Source: Acidipila sp. (GTDB lineage: Bacteria > Acidobacteriota > Terriglobia > Acidiferrales > UBA7541). From it: a stretch of 34,538 bases of DNA. The stretch's first letter is position 1, and each line of letters starts with the position of its first letter. The position numbers were made by a program, and so were the translations under genes. The stretch lies in contig JAAFGT010000051.1 in NCBI GenBank assembly GCA_010365215.1, positions 1 through 34,538 of the forward strand, in the 5' to 3' direction. Positions 15,467-22,571 of the stretch are shown in pieces. The notes under the pieces were generated by a model. The model did not search any database, was not told the DNA's origin, and worked only from the letters and a program-made list of their open reading frames with translations.

Positions 15467-15690
15467 TTTAAAAGCCATTACGCGGCTCCTGGAAATTTCA
15501 GTAATTTCCGCGCCTTCCAGCCTCTCTCGCTGCCAACACCAGCAAAACGTGCAAAAACGAGGTACAGCAAAGTGGTTTGCCGTCTACATATTTCTCTGGA
15601 TGGCTGATTCCATGGCTCGCGTGTAGATTGTCTTTCGTACGATGCAGTCTCCAATACGCGCCAGAGCAAGAACTGGCGAGGAGGAAAGAA

Positions 15691-15846
15691 ATGCTGGTAA
15701 CGATCCTGCTTGTGATTCTGGTCCTGGGCCTGCTGGGGAGCCTTCCCACCTGGCCGCACAGCCGGAACTGGGGTTATTTCCCCAGCGGCGGTCTGGGTCT
15801 GGTAGTGCTGGTGCTCGTCATCCTGCTACTGACCGGCCGCCTGTAG
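15691..15846 (+). CDS. DUF3309 family small membrane protein (51 aa)
   Basis: A 51-residue peptide with two hydrophobic helices (MLVTILLVILVLGLLGSL and GLGLVVLVLVILLLTG) separated by the family signature PTWPHSRNWGYFPSGG. Length and motif match DUF3309 closely. The family is widespread in soil bacteria and has no known function. GAGGAGGAAAG at 15678-15688 places the start at ATG 15691; the frame is open further upstream but without a start signal. It is monocistronic, followed by a stem-loop. Confidence 0.88.
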   Translation: MLVTILLVILVLGLLGSLPTWPHSRNWGYFPSGGLGLVVLVLVILLLTGRL

Positions 15847-15871
15847 GAGGCAAAGTTCGTTACACAACGCA

Positions 15872-15899
15872 GGTGGAGTCAGCCCAGAAAGACTCCACC
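15872..15899 (+). terminator. Stem-loop after the DUF3309 gene
   Basis: GGTGGAGTC (15872-15880) and GACTCCACC (15891-15899) form a perfect 9-base stem with a 10-base loop, 25 bases after the stop. There is no U-tract on either strand, so termination is inferred from position. Confidence 0.45.
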
Positions 15900-15968
15900 G
15901 GCCACCAATAAAAGTTCGATCACCCAAATACCCTCCCCATCTCCCCGTTACTCGCCCACCCCACTGAC

Positions 15969-15991
15969 GCCGGCGCCTGATAAGCGCCGGC
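15969..15991. terminator. GC-rich stem-loop between convergent genes
   Basis: GCCGGCGC (15969-15976), loop CTGATAA, GCGCCGGC (15984-15991). A strong 8-base stem located 33 bases beyond the stop of the - strand MerR/TPR gene, and also past the DUF3309 gene. No U-tract; may act on both strands. Confidence 0.4.
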
Positions 15992-16024
15992 AGCCCACCT
16001 TCTCCAGGCAAAGAACTCAAATGG

Positions 16025-16885
16025 TCACCGAGTCGCCCGCGTGTTTAACCGCGCGCGCGCGTAGTCGGCATGCATGCCCGCAGGATCGAGGTTGAGATAG
16101 GAGCTCCAGTGATCGCGAGCTTCGCTTTCGGCATGAAGCTTGTCGCAGACAATGGCCAGGTTGTAATGCGCGTCGGCGTAGCTGGGATCGAGTCTTGTTG
16201 CCAGGCGCAGCTGAAGGCGCGCTTCCGGCAGCAAGCCGAGCTCGTCCAGGGTGCTACCCAGATTGAAGAGTGCCACGGGATTTTCGGGCTGAATATGCAC
16301 CGCGCGCCGGAAGTAGTCCACGGCCGTTTCCAAATCCGCCTGCTCGTAGGCGATCATCCCCCGATTCAAGAGCGCGTCCACATGCAAGGGGTCCAGGGCC
16401 AGGACACGCTCGTAGGTGTCGGCAGCCTTATTTCGCGTGGAGGCGTCGGCGTCATATTCCAGCGCCAGATCGAAAACAGAGGCGGCACCGGGCTCGGGCA
16501 TCGACAGCACTTTTTCGCACAATTCGCGCGTCTTGAAATTAAGGATGAACTGACCGGACAGGGGTTCCAGCTGCTTTCCCGCGCTCTCCACCAGCACGTC
16601 CTTGCCATTGGAGACGATATGCAGTTCGCTCAGAGGGGTGCGGGTTTCGGAAAGCTTTTGCTGCAGAGCCTGCAAGGAGCGGCGCAAGCGGTCGGGGGAA
16701 ACACCGTTCTCGATGAGCTGCTTGGCGGTGCGAACACTGATGAGGTCGCGAAAATCGTAGCTGTCTTTGATTCCCGGGTGCAAGGCCGGGACGAACTCCC
16801 ACTTCTCCCACTGTCCCAGTTGTTTTTCAGAGACGTTCAAAATCCGCAGCAGATCGGCGCGCGAAAATTGTTCACTCGGACCCAT
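16025..16885 (-). CDS. MerR-type helix-turn-helix protein fused to TPR repeats
   Basis: A 286-residue protein with a MerR-like winged helix at residues 5-75 (FSRADLLRILNVSEKQLGQWEKW, core RILNVSEKQLGQWE; then DFRDLISVRTAKQLIENGVS) and a C-terminal TPR array from about residue 150. The repeats read as AADTYERVLALDPLHVDAL, AVDYFRRAVHIQPENPVAL, ARLQLRLATRLDPSYADAH and a last partial unit. The middle (80-145) is a helical linker with a strand pair. The usual MerR coiled-coil and effector domain are absent, so partner binding through TPRs may replace small-molecule sensing. It starts 11 bases after the ku stop on the same strand, which makes one transcript likely. A regulator of, or partner for, the end-joining gene is a natural inference without direct proof. 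Confidence 0.85.
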   Translation of the reverse strand: MGPSEQFSRADLLRILNVSEKQLGQWEKWEFVPALHPGIKDSYDFRDLISVRTAKQLIENGVSPDRLRRSLQALQQKLSETRTPLSELHIVSNGKDVLVESAGKQLEPLSGQFILNFKTRELCEKVLSMPEPGAASVFDLALEYDADASTRNKAADTYERVLALDPLHVDALLNRGMIAYEQADLETAVDYFRRAVHIQPENPVALFNLGSTLDELGLLPEARLQLRLATRLDPSYADAHYNLAIVCDKLHAESEARDHWSSYLNLDPAGMHADYARARLNTRATR

Positions 16886-16896
16886 GAGCTGATAGT

Positions 16897-17754
16897 CTAC
16901 GCTTTTTTGGCGATTTTCTTTGCGTCCTTGGCAAGCGCAGGCACCGCGCGCACCGGCGGCTTCTTCGGCGCCGTGGCCGGCTTCTTTTCCAGGCTCTTTT
17001 TAAGCGCGGCCATCAGGTCGATGACCGGCGCGCGCGCGGGATGCGAGACCGCGGCCACATCCTTGCCTTCCTGTTTGGCGGCAATCAGCGCGCGCATGTT
17101 GTCGTTGTATTCATCGCGATACTTTTCCGGCTGGAATTTTGCCGCCAAAGTCTGAATCAGCTGCACGGCCAGCTTCTTTTCCGCGTCTTTTACCTCGATG
17201 TTTTCGTTCAGCCCGTATTCGGCCACGTCGCGTATCTCGCTCGGATAAAACATGGTGTGCAGGGTCATGCCGCCTTTGCGCCCGTTCTTGTGCGGGCGGA
17301 TGATCACGGTATGCTCCCGCTGGTGCATGGTGACCTTGGCAATGGCCGAGTAGCCGGAATCCTCCAGCGCGGTTTGCAGCAGAAAATAGGCTTTTTTCCC
17401 TTCCTCTTCGGGGGTCACGTAATACGACGCATCGAAATAGAGCATGTCGATTTCGCCCATCTTCACGAATTCGATGATCTCCATGGAGCGGCTGGAATCC
17501 GGCTCGATCTTGTCCAACTCCTCGTCGTTGAATAGCAGGTACTGATCCTTGTTGAATTCGTAGCCCTTCACAATTTCCGACCGCTCCACTTTACGGTCGC
17601 AGGTGGGGCAGAACAGCGGCATGCGAATACGCGTGTTGCAAACGCTGTGCAGTTGATTGAGCGAGATGCGTTCGCTGCGCGCGGCCGAGAACAGCCGGAT
17701 AGGAATGGAGAGCAGGCCAAAAGTCAGAAACCCCTTCCATACGGGAGTGGCCAT
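16897..17754 (-). CDS. ku: Bacterial Ku protein, non-homologous end joining
   Basis: Homodimeric ring protein that binds broken DNA ends and recruits the ligase LigD. The 285-residue length and the opening MATPVWKGFLTFGLLSIPIRL are typical. The core beta-barrel contains LNQLHSVCNTRI, a CPTC pair, and EIVKGYEFNKDQYLLF; the bridge region has EHTVIIRPHKNG. The C-terminal tail is Lys/Ala/Pro-rich (KKSLEKKPATAPKKPP and KDAKKIAKKA), the extended basic type that helps threading onto and retention on DNA. AGGAGA 7 bases ahead supports the ATG at 17754. LigD is not in this window, so the ligase must be encoded elsewhere. The next gene downstream is the MerR/TPR fusion. Confidence 0.97.
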   Translation of the reverse strand: MATPVWKGFLTFGLLSIPIRLFSAARSERISLNQLHSVCNTRIRMPLFCPTCDRKVERSEIVKGYEFNKDQYLLFNDEELDKIEPDSSRSMEIIEFVKMGEIDMLYFDASYYVTPEEEGKKAYFLLQTALEDSGYSAIAKVTMHQREHTVIIRPHKNGRKGGMTLHTMFYPSEIRDVAEYGLNENIEVKDAEKKLAVQLIQTLAAKFQPEKYRDEYNDNMRALIAAKQEGKDVAAVSHPARAPVIDLMAALKKSLEKKPATAPKKPPVRAVPALAKDAKKIAKKA

Positions 17755-17805
17755 TCCGTTTTCTCCTGTTTAGACCGTCAGGACGCCAACAAGATTTGCC
17801 CCGAT

Positions 17806-17833
17806 ATATTAACTTCCAGCAGGCTATCGCCAA
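17806..17833 (-). promoter_or_regulatory. Weak promoter candidate for ku
   Basis: Read on the - strand: TTGGCG (17833-17828), a 16-base spacer, TAATAT (17811-17806). Matches to consensus are three and four of six, so this is tentative; it lies about 50 bases before the ku start. Confidence 0.25.
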
Positions 17834-17937
17834 ATCAGGTAAATCGTGTACTGATGCTATACGCGCAACGCGCTTCGCTTTATATTCGCCCGCCACCCAT
17901 TCATTCGTTTTCCTGGGATGCGAAGGCCGGGGCAGCT

Positions 17938-17943
17938 TATAAT
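17938..17943 (+). promoter_or_regulatory. Consensus -10 box before a membrane protein gene
   Basis: TATAAT at 17938-17943, 40 bases ahead of the ATG at 17984. No good -35 hexamer is seen at the proper distance (TCGTTT at 17915). Confidence 0.4.
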
Positions 17944-17983
17944 CGCAATTGCCATTAAATACCAAGCACACAAACCAGCCGCC

Positions 17984-18376
17984 ATGGCGGAACACCAAGC
18001 GCGCTCTCACCGCCTAAGGGATTTGTCGCTCGACATAGCCGCAGGAACGGCGCTCGCCGCTTTGGCCATTTTACTTGGAGAGCATCAGGCCAAGGTTGGG
18101 CAGAAGCCGGAAGTTCTGCTCAAGTGGATTGGATTCTCAGTTACGACGTTACTGGTCTTCTGGTGGACAATCCGCATGTACCGACCATTTTGGGCGAACG
18201 CCAGATTCTGGAGACTTCTCGCTGTTTTTGCAGTGATACACGTCGTTTTAGGGATAGGCCTGCTCCTGCGGACAACTTTGGTCTCCCTTTTGCCGTTCGT
18301 CGTAATCACACCACTCGAATACATGCTACTGTCTGCATATCTTTCTCGCTTCGTCCCTCAAAATAAAATAGTTTAA
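17984..18376 (+). CDS. Hypothetical membrane protein (130 aa)
   Basis: Unrecognised small integral membrane protein. After a polar N-terminus (HQARSHRLRDL), about four hydrophobic segments can be read: IAAGTALAALAILLG, WIGFSVTTLLVFWW, LLAVFAVIHVVLGIGLLL and VSLLPFVVITPLEYMLLSAYL. The ATG at 17984 is chosen because the -10 box TATAAT lies 40 bases ahead; the frame is open further upstream. It is divergent from ku and starts a run of three small membrane proteins of lower GC content than their surroundings, which may have been acquired together. Confidence 0.6.
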   Translation: MAEHQARSHRLRDLSLDIAAGTALAALAILLGEHQAKVGQKPEVLLKWIGFSVTTLLVFWWTIRMYRPFWANARFWRLLAVFAVIHVVLGIGLLLRTTLVSLLPFVVITPLEYMLLSAYLSRFVPQNKIV

Positions 18377-18466
18377 ACTCGGAAGGGATCGGGTGCGGAT
18401 GGTGCAACCTTTGCGGCTATTGCAGCTGGTAGAGAAATTTTGCAAACAGCTTGTTAACGACAAGCC

Positions 18467-18733
18467 ATGACAAAGCGACTCGCGATAATTCTCGGCCTTA
18501 TTGTTTTAGCCGTGGCTTTTCTTTTACAAGTGGCTTGGGAGAGCCCTCTTCGTCCCGCTGTTTCGTGGATCACTAGTCCCGGTTGCCGGATAGCGTGGGT
18601 CCTTGCACGGCCTGACTATTTAGTGAACAAGACTGTGTGGAGATTCGACTTGATATCGCTAACGATCAACGGATTCATTTATGCCATGCTTACGATTGCG
18701 GTCGTGACACGTGTGCGACGTAAGGCAGGGTGA
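18467..18733 (+). CDS. Hypothetical small membrane protein (88 aa)
   Basis: Unrecognised protein with two likely transmembrane helices: an N-terminal one (RLAIILGLIVLAVAFLLQVA), which could double as a signal anchor, and a second near the C-terminus (LISLTINGFIYAMLTIAVV). A short basic tail (RVRRKAG) suggests both ends in the cytoplasm. No ribosome binding site is obvious before ATG 18467. Base composition is more AT-rich than the neighbouring housekeeping genes. Confidence 0.5.
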   Translation: MTKRLAIILGLIVLAVAFLLQVAWESPLRPAVSWITSPGCRIAWVLARPDYLVNKTVWRFDLISLTINGFIYAMLTIAVVTRVRRKAG

Positions 18734-18928
18734 GACATTACTACGACACAGACGGTTCCATGTACAACGACACCGTTCTTTGCTAAACCCTTGTCCAGCG
18801 GGTGCAAAGGGGTTCTTCGAAACCGCAGGCAAGTGGCTGAATCTCGGGTTAGACGAGGCCGAGAAATTTGCCGTGGATGCGGGATTAGCTGGCGCTGAGT
18901 CGATCAATTGTGCGATTCCGAGCGTTCC

Positions 18929-19501
18929 ATGAGCAATAATCCAACACGTGGGCAGCAAGTGAAATCAGGGTTTCGCAGTGCAGGGGGATGGCTACTGGGC
19001 ATCGCATGGTTCGGCCTTGTCCTGTGGGGCATCTTGGAGGCTTTCGGAACTGAGGCGAACTTTTCGGAGGGGCACCATCCTTCCCGGCTCTCGGGATACT
19101 TATTGCTAGGCGTCGGCGCCGCGGTTTTTGTAGTTTCGGCCAACCGCTGGAAGAGAATACTTCCTGGAATCATGTTTGCGGCGACGCTTGGCGCCCTGCT
19201 CGAACTGTGGCACGGGCATGCTGTCAACAATCCCTCCGTGTTGATTCCTCGTTGGATTGCCCTCGTGCAGCTTGTGGTGATTGCGGGTGTTGCGTCGTTA
19301 TCAGTCACGTTCAAGACGCGTGACCTCAACATGGTAGACCGCATTGCGCTGCTGGTGTTTGCTGCTTCAATTTACGTCGGAGGGGACGAGGCAACACGGC
19401 AAGAACTTCCGCTTGCCTTGATAGTTGGTGGTGTTTGCGTGTTAGCTGCGTGGGCGTATGACCGCCTGCAACGTCGTCCAGAGAGGAACGCTACAGCGTG
19501 A
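18929..19501 (+). CDS. Hypothetical membrane protein (190 aa)
   Basis: Unrecognised multi-pass membrane protein. Hydrophobic segments: WLLGIAWFGLVLWGILEAF, LSGYLLLGVGAAVFVVSA, ILPGIMFAATLGALLELW, WIALVQLVVIAGVASLSV, IALLVFAASIYVG and ALIVGGVCVLAAWAY, giving about six helices. Polar loops hold HHPSR and HGHAVNN. The start could also be a TTG at 18908; ATG 18929 is chosen without strong ribosome-binding support. It closes the run of three membrane proteins ahead of the repeat-rich gap and tRNA-Phe. Confidence 0.6.
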   Translation: MSNNPTRGQQVKSGFRSAGGWLLGIAWFGLVLWGILEAFGTEANFSEGHHPSRLSGYLLLGVGAAVFVVSANRWKRILPGIMFAATLGALLELWHGHAVNNPSVLIPRWIALVQLVVIAGVASLSVTFKTRDLNMVDRIALLVFAASIYVGGDEATRQELPLALIVGGVCVLAAWAYDRLQRRPERNATA

Positions 19502-19920
19502 TAAGGTGACGTTCTACAACCACAACGTTGGCGGGCGGGTCACCCTTAAGAGGGGGCTAAGGTTTTAGGTGCCGCATCCCTTTGCGGTTTAGATTTATGC
19601 AACGGGTGCGGTTTTTTGGCTCTCTTGCAATTTGGGCGGGTGGCGCACCCTTTCGGTTTTAAGGGTGCGGTTCTTGACCCTTCTTTATTAAACCTTTTTC
19701 GAGCTCCCACCTAGCTTTTTACTTATTGAGGTTTGGCGGCAAGCTCTGGTTCAGAACGCCGGCGTGGTCGAGCTAAGCACAAAGAGTTATGCCGTGCGGC
19801 GAACTCCCAAACGAGGTTTGCGGCAAATGGATTTCTTTTTCGAGGACTAGCGCCTGCGGAGGCAGAGCAAGCGTAGGCAGCCTTACGGTGGGCTTTGCAG
19901 TGACTATTTTACGTGGATGA
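19502..19920. other. Non-coding stretch with degenerate repeats next to tRNA-Phe
   Basis: About 420 bases without a credible gene. The left half holds two or three related degenerate units built on GGGCGGGT, CACCCTT, CGGTTTTA and GGGTGCGGTT (exact GGGTGCGGTT at 19604-19613 and 19663-19672). The right half (19680-19920) is AT-rich and then mixed, with nothing I can name. The composition suggests old repeat or mobile-element debris. Confidence 0.5.
19644..19669. repeat. Perfect 9-base hairpin in a degenerate repeat
   Basis: CGCACCCTT (19644-19652), loop TCGGTTTT, AAGGGTGCG (19661-19669). Part of a REP-like unit whose imperfect relative lies about 60 bases upstream. It could also act as a terminator for the upstream membrane gene. 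Confidence 0.5.
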
Positions 19921-19995
19921 TGGTGCCGGGGGACGGAATCGAACCGCCCACGCCAGCCTTTTCAGGGCTGCGCTCTACCACTGAGCTACCCCGGC
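19921..19995 (-). tRNA. tRNA-Phe (GAA)
   Basis: Cloverleaf reads cleanly on the - strand: acceptor GCCGGGG/CCCCGGC, D arm GCTC-AGTGGTA-GAGC, anticodon stem CAGCC/GGCTG with loop CTGAAAA (anticodon GAA), T arm GGCGG-TTCGATT-CCGTC with one G-T pair, discriminator A and an encoded CCA at 19923-19921. The 3' end faces the run of small membrane genes. Confidence 0.95.
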
Positions 19996-20091
19996 ACAAG
20001 GTAGGCATCCATTATTAGGACGCTGCCGCGATGTGTCAATCCGGTATCTGTGTTTCTGCGGCGTTCATTTCCTAAACTTCAGAACCCGCAC

Positions 20092-21855
20092 CTAGGCCAG
20101 CGCGCCCGGATTTTTCAGATAACGATTCACCACGGCGTCAGCGCTGCGCAGCGTCAGCGCCAGAATCGTCAGTGTGCAGTTCACCGCTGGATTCTGCGGA
20201 AACGTCGACCCGCCCAGAACAAATAGATTCGAAAACTGCCAGTGCTGAAGAAACGGATTCACCACCGATTGTTCCGGCGAGGCGCCCATGATGGTGCCGC
20301 CCTGCAGGTGGGTGGACTGGTAGATCCTGGTGTCGTAATTCCTCAACTCGCCCGCCGGGCTAACCTCTGTCGCGCCCATGGCCCGGGCCATTTCCAGCGC
20401 TTTGGCGCTCATAAACTTCGCCATCTGCCGCTCATTGTCGTGCCAGTCAAGCGTAAGGCGTAAAAGCGGGTCGCCGCAGTGGTCTCGATAGGTAGGGTCC
20501 AGATCCATGCAGTTTCCGCGATAGGCCAGGTGCTCCCCGGAAAAACCGATCTTCGCGGTTCGATCATAATAATCCACCGAAGCCTTCTTCCACTCCGCGC
20601 CCCAGGTCGCTTTCACGGATGGCGGAACGATGCCGAAGTTTCCGATGGGCCGCGAAGTCAGACTTTCCGCAGAGAAGAACCCACCACGCAAGAAGGGCAG
20701 AGTGCTGTGATCAAGAAGATCGCCATCCAGATCGCTGACCCGGATTCCCGCAGCCCCGGAGCCCATGAAGCGGTTGAGCGGCTGCTTGAAAAAAGCCATG
20801 GCCGCCGCGAAGGTCACCTGGTGAGTGAGATTTTTACCGATGGTCCCCTTGCCGGTGGCCGGATCGTACGCGTCGCCCGCACCGGAGAGCAGCAACAGAC
20901 GCGTATTGTTGAGCGTCCAGGAGGACAGAAACACCAGCGCGGCCGGCTGGAAGAATTCCTCGCCCGCGGCATTGCGGTATTGCACTCCCTTGGCCTGGCC
21001 AAGCTGCCCGGTTTTTTCGTGCACGATGCGCCGCACCTCGGCGCCCGTGCGTATGGAAACATTCTTGTGCCGTTCGATCACCGGCAACAGTGTATTGCTG
21101 GGCTGTGCTTTGGCGCCGATCATGCACCCAAAGCGCTCGCAGTATCCGCAGTACGTGCAACCGGGTCGCGACACGCCATCCGGATTCGTATACGCCTGGC
21201 TGATCGTGGCCGACGGAATGGGGTGCGGATGATAACCGAGCGAGCGGGTGGCTTCACGAAACAGGTGAGGGTAGTAGGGAATTTTTGTGGGCGGCGTGGG
21301 ATATTCCGCGCTGCGCCAACCCTCGAAGATGTTGCCGCCCTCCATCCGCTGGCCGCGGAGATTGCCCGCTTTGCCGGAAATTCCCATCATCGCTTCGGCG
21401 CCCGCGTAGTACGGCTCCATCTCGTCGTAGGTGACTCCCCAATCCTGCATCGAGTGGTCTTCGGGTAGCCGCGCCTTGCCATATTTCTTGGTGGTGCTGC
21501 TAAGAATTTCGAAACAATCAGGCAGCGCGCGCGGCGACACGCCTGCCCAGTGCTCTCCGGTTCCGCCAACTCCCGTTCCCGGCTGAAAGCAGGCGAACTG
21601 CCGCAGCGGCAGCGCGCGTTCGCTGTGATTGTGGCGCAGCGTGGCCGTCTCTTTGGAGGCGTCCTGCATCATGTGCAGACGGATAGCGTAGTCCACCTCG
21701 TCCATGTCGTCGGCGTAGTCCGCCGTTTTTGTGGCTCCGCCGCGCTCCAGCACCACAACGGAGAGCGCCGTACGCACGCCCAGCTCTTTGGCCATCAGCA
21801 GTCCGGCCCAGCCGCCTCCGACAATGACGACGTCCACTGCGGGAAGAGTTTTCAT
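20092..21855 (-). CDS. GMC-family FAD oxidoreductase, gluconate/fructose dehydrogenase large-subunit type
   Basis: Periplasm-facing sugar or alcohol dehydrogenase of 587 residues. The FAD dinucleotide-binding motif VVIVGGGWAGLLMAKELG lies at about residues 9-26. A cysteine cluster CTYCGYCERFGC near residue 240 is typical of gluconate 2-dehydrogenase-type subunits. The C-terminal GMC signature is present, with THLQGGTIMG (active-site His) and QNPAVNCTLTILALTL (Asn). The ATG overlaps the stop of the upstream small-subunit gene by four bases (ATGA), showing translational coupling, with GAGGAAGAG just ahead. It lacks its own signal peptide, so export would rely on the Tat signal of the partner. 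No cytochrome c subunit follows. The substrate cannot be read from sequence. Confidence 0.9.
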   Translation of the reverse strand: MKTLPAVDVVIVGGGWAGLLMAKELGVRTALSVVVLERGGATKTADYADDMDEVDYAIRLHMMQDASKETATLRHNHSERALPLRQFACFQPGTGVGGTGEHWAGVSPRALPDCFEILSSTTKKYGKARLPEDHSMQDWGVTYDEMEPYYAGAEAMMGISGKAGNLRGQRMEGGNIFEGWRSAEYPTPPTKIPYYPHLFREATRSLGYHPHPIPSATISQAYTNPDGVSRPGCTYCGYCERFGCMIGAKAQPSNTLLPVIERHKNVSIRTGAEVRRIVHEKTGQLGQAKGVQYRNAAGEEFFQPAALVFLSSWTLNNTRLLLLSGAGDAYDPATGKGTIGKNLTHQVTFAAAMAFFKQPLNRFMGSGAAGIRVSDLDGDLLDHSTLPFLRGGFFSAESLTSRPIGNFGIVPPSVKATWGAEWKKASVDYYDRTAKIGFSGEHLAYRGNCMDLDPTYRDHCGDPLLRLTLDWHDNERQMAKFMSAKALEMARAMGATEVSPAGELRNYDTRIYQSTHLQGGTIMGASPEQSVVNPFLQHWQFSNLFVLGGSTFPQNPAVNCTLTILALTLRSADAVVNRYLKNPGALA

Positions 21856-22511
21856 CGCTCTTCCTCGCTGGGATGCAGCGTGTGCCCGGCCATCTCGCGC
21901 AGCGTGGTGACCTTGGGACGAAATGATTCGCCGAAATGCTTGTCTACATCGTCGAGGTTGCTGAACCGCGGACCTGGAAAGCCGATCAGCTTCCATCCGG
22001 CCAGGTTTTTATTTCCGCCATGGATGGGATCGCAGAACATACCCTCGATGGTGTGCTGCCGCAGCATCGCGAAGAAAAAGGAAGTTTGGATCCTGGTGAG
22101 CGCGAGATCCTGTCCGGCCGCGTCGAGGTGCAGGAAATTGCCGAGGCTTTTCAGTCCCTCGCGGTAAATCTGTCGCGGCGTGGCCTTGCCCTGGTAACCC
22201 AGCTCGGCAACGCCGTCTTCGAACGGTTCCTGCGTGTACCGGTAGCGGTCTCGTCCGTAGGGCCCGGCCAGCTGCCGGTCAATGTACACGGCAACGCCGG
22301 CTTCGTGAGCGCCAGGACCCGAATCGTTGCTGGGAACAATTCTGGAGGCAGCCGCGGCAACTACCAGCGCTTCGGTGCGGGTCAAAAATCGAAGGGGGAT
22401 GCGAACGGGTTGGCCTTGCGCCACGGCAGAGAATGTTTTGTTGTCGAGTGAATAGACCAGGACCGTGCCGAGGCCGGTGGCGGAGAGAGTGAGAAAATGG
22501 CGTCGCTTCAC
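21852..22511 (-). CDS. Gluconate 2-dehydrogenase subunit 3 family protein (Tat-exported)
   Basis: Small subunit (219 residues) that pairs with GMC dehydrogenases. The N-terminus KRRHFLTLSATGLGTVLV is a twin-arginine signal (RRHFL). The body has the family pattern LTRTEALVVAAAASRIVPSND (core EALVVAAAASRIVPS), then AGVAVYIDRQLAGPYG and the late motif IEGMFCDPIHGGNKNLAGWKLIGFPG (core CDPIHGGNKN and GWKLIGFPG), nearly diagnostic. The start is a GTG at 22511 without a strong ribosome binding site. It is the first gene of the pair; the dehydrogenase follows with a four-base overlap. Hitch-hiker export of the large subunit via this Tat signal is the accepted model for such pairs. Confidence 0.92.
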   Translation of the reverse strand: MKRRHFLTLSATGLGTVLVYSLDNKTFSAVAQGQPVRIPLRFLTRTEALVVAAAASRIVPSNDSGPGAHEAGVAVYIDRQLAGPYGRDRYRYTQEPFEDGVAELGYQGKATPRQIYREGLKSLGNFLHLDAAGQDLALTRIQTSFFFAMLRQHTIEGMFCDPIHGGNKNLAGWKLIGFPGPRFSNLDDVDKHFGESFRPKVTTLREMAGHTLHPSEEER

Positions 22512-22571
22512 GGTTGCGAAGTATACCGCGAGTCGCGCTCCAGGCTGATGCCGAATAATAATCGCAGCGAA

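Noticed and set aside
19921-19995. Attachment-site duplication of the tRNA-Phe 3' end
   Set aside because: I looked for a second copy of the tRNA 3' end to the left, across the membrane-gene pocket, and saw none; no integrase gene is present.
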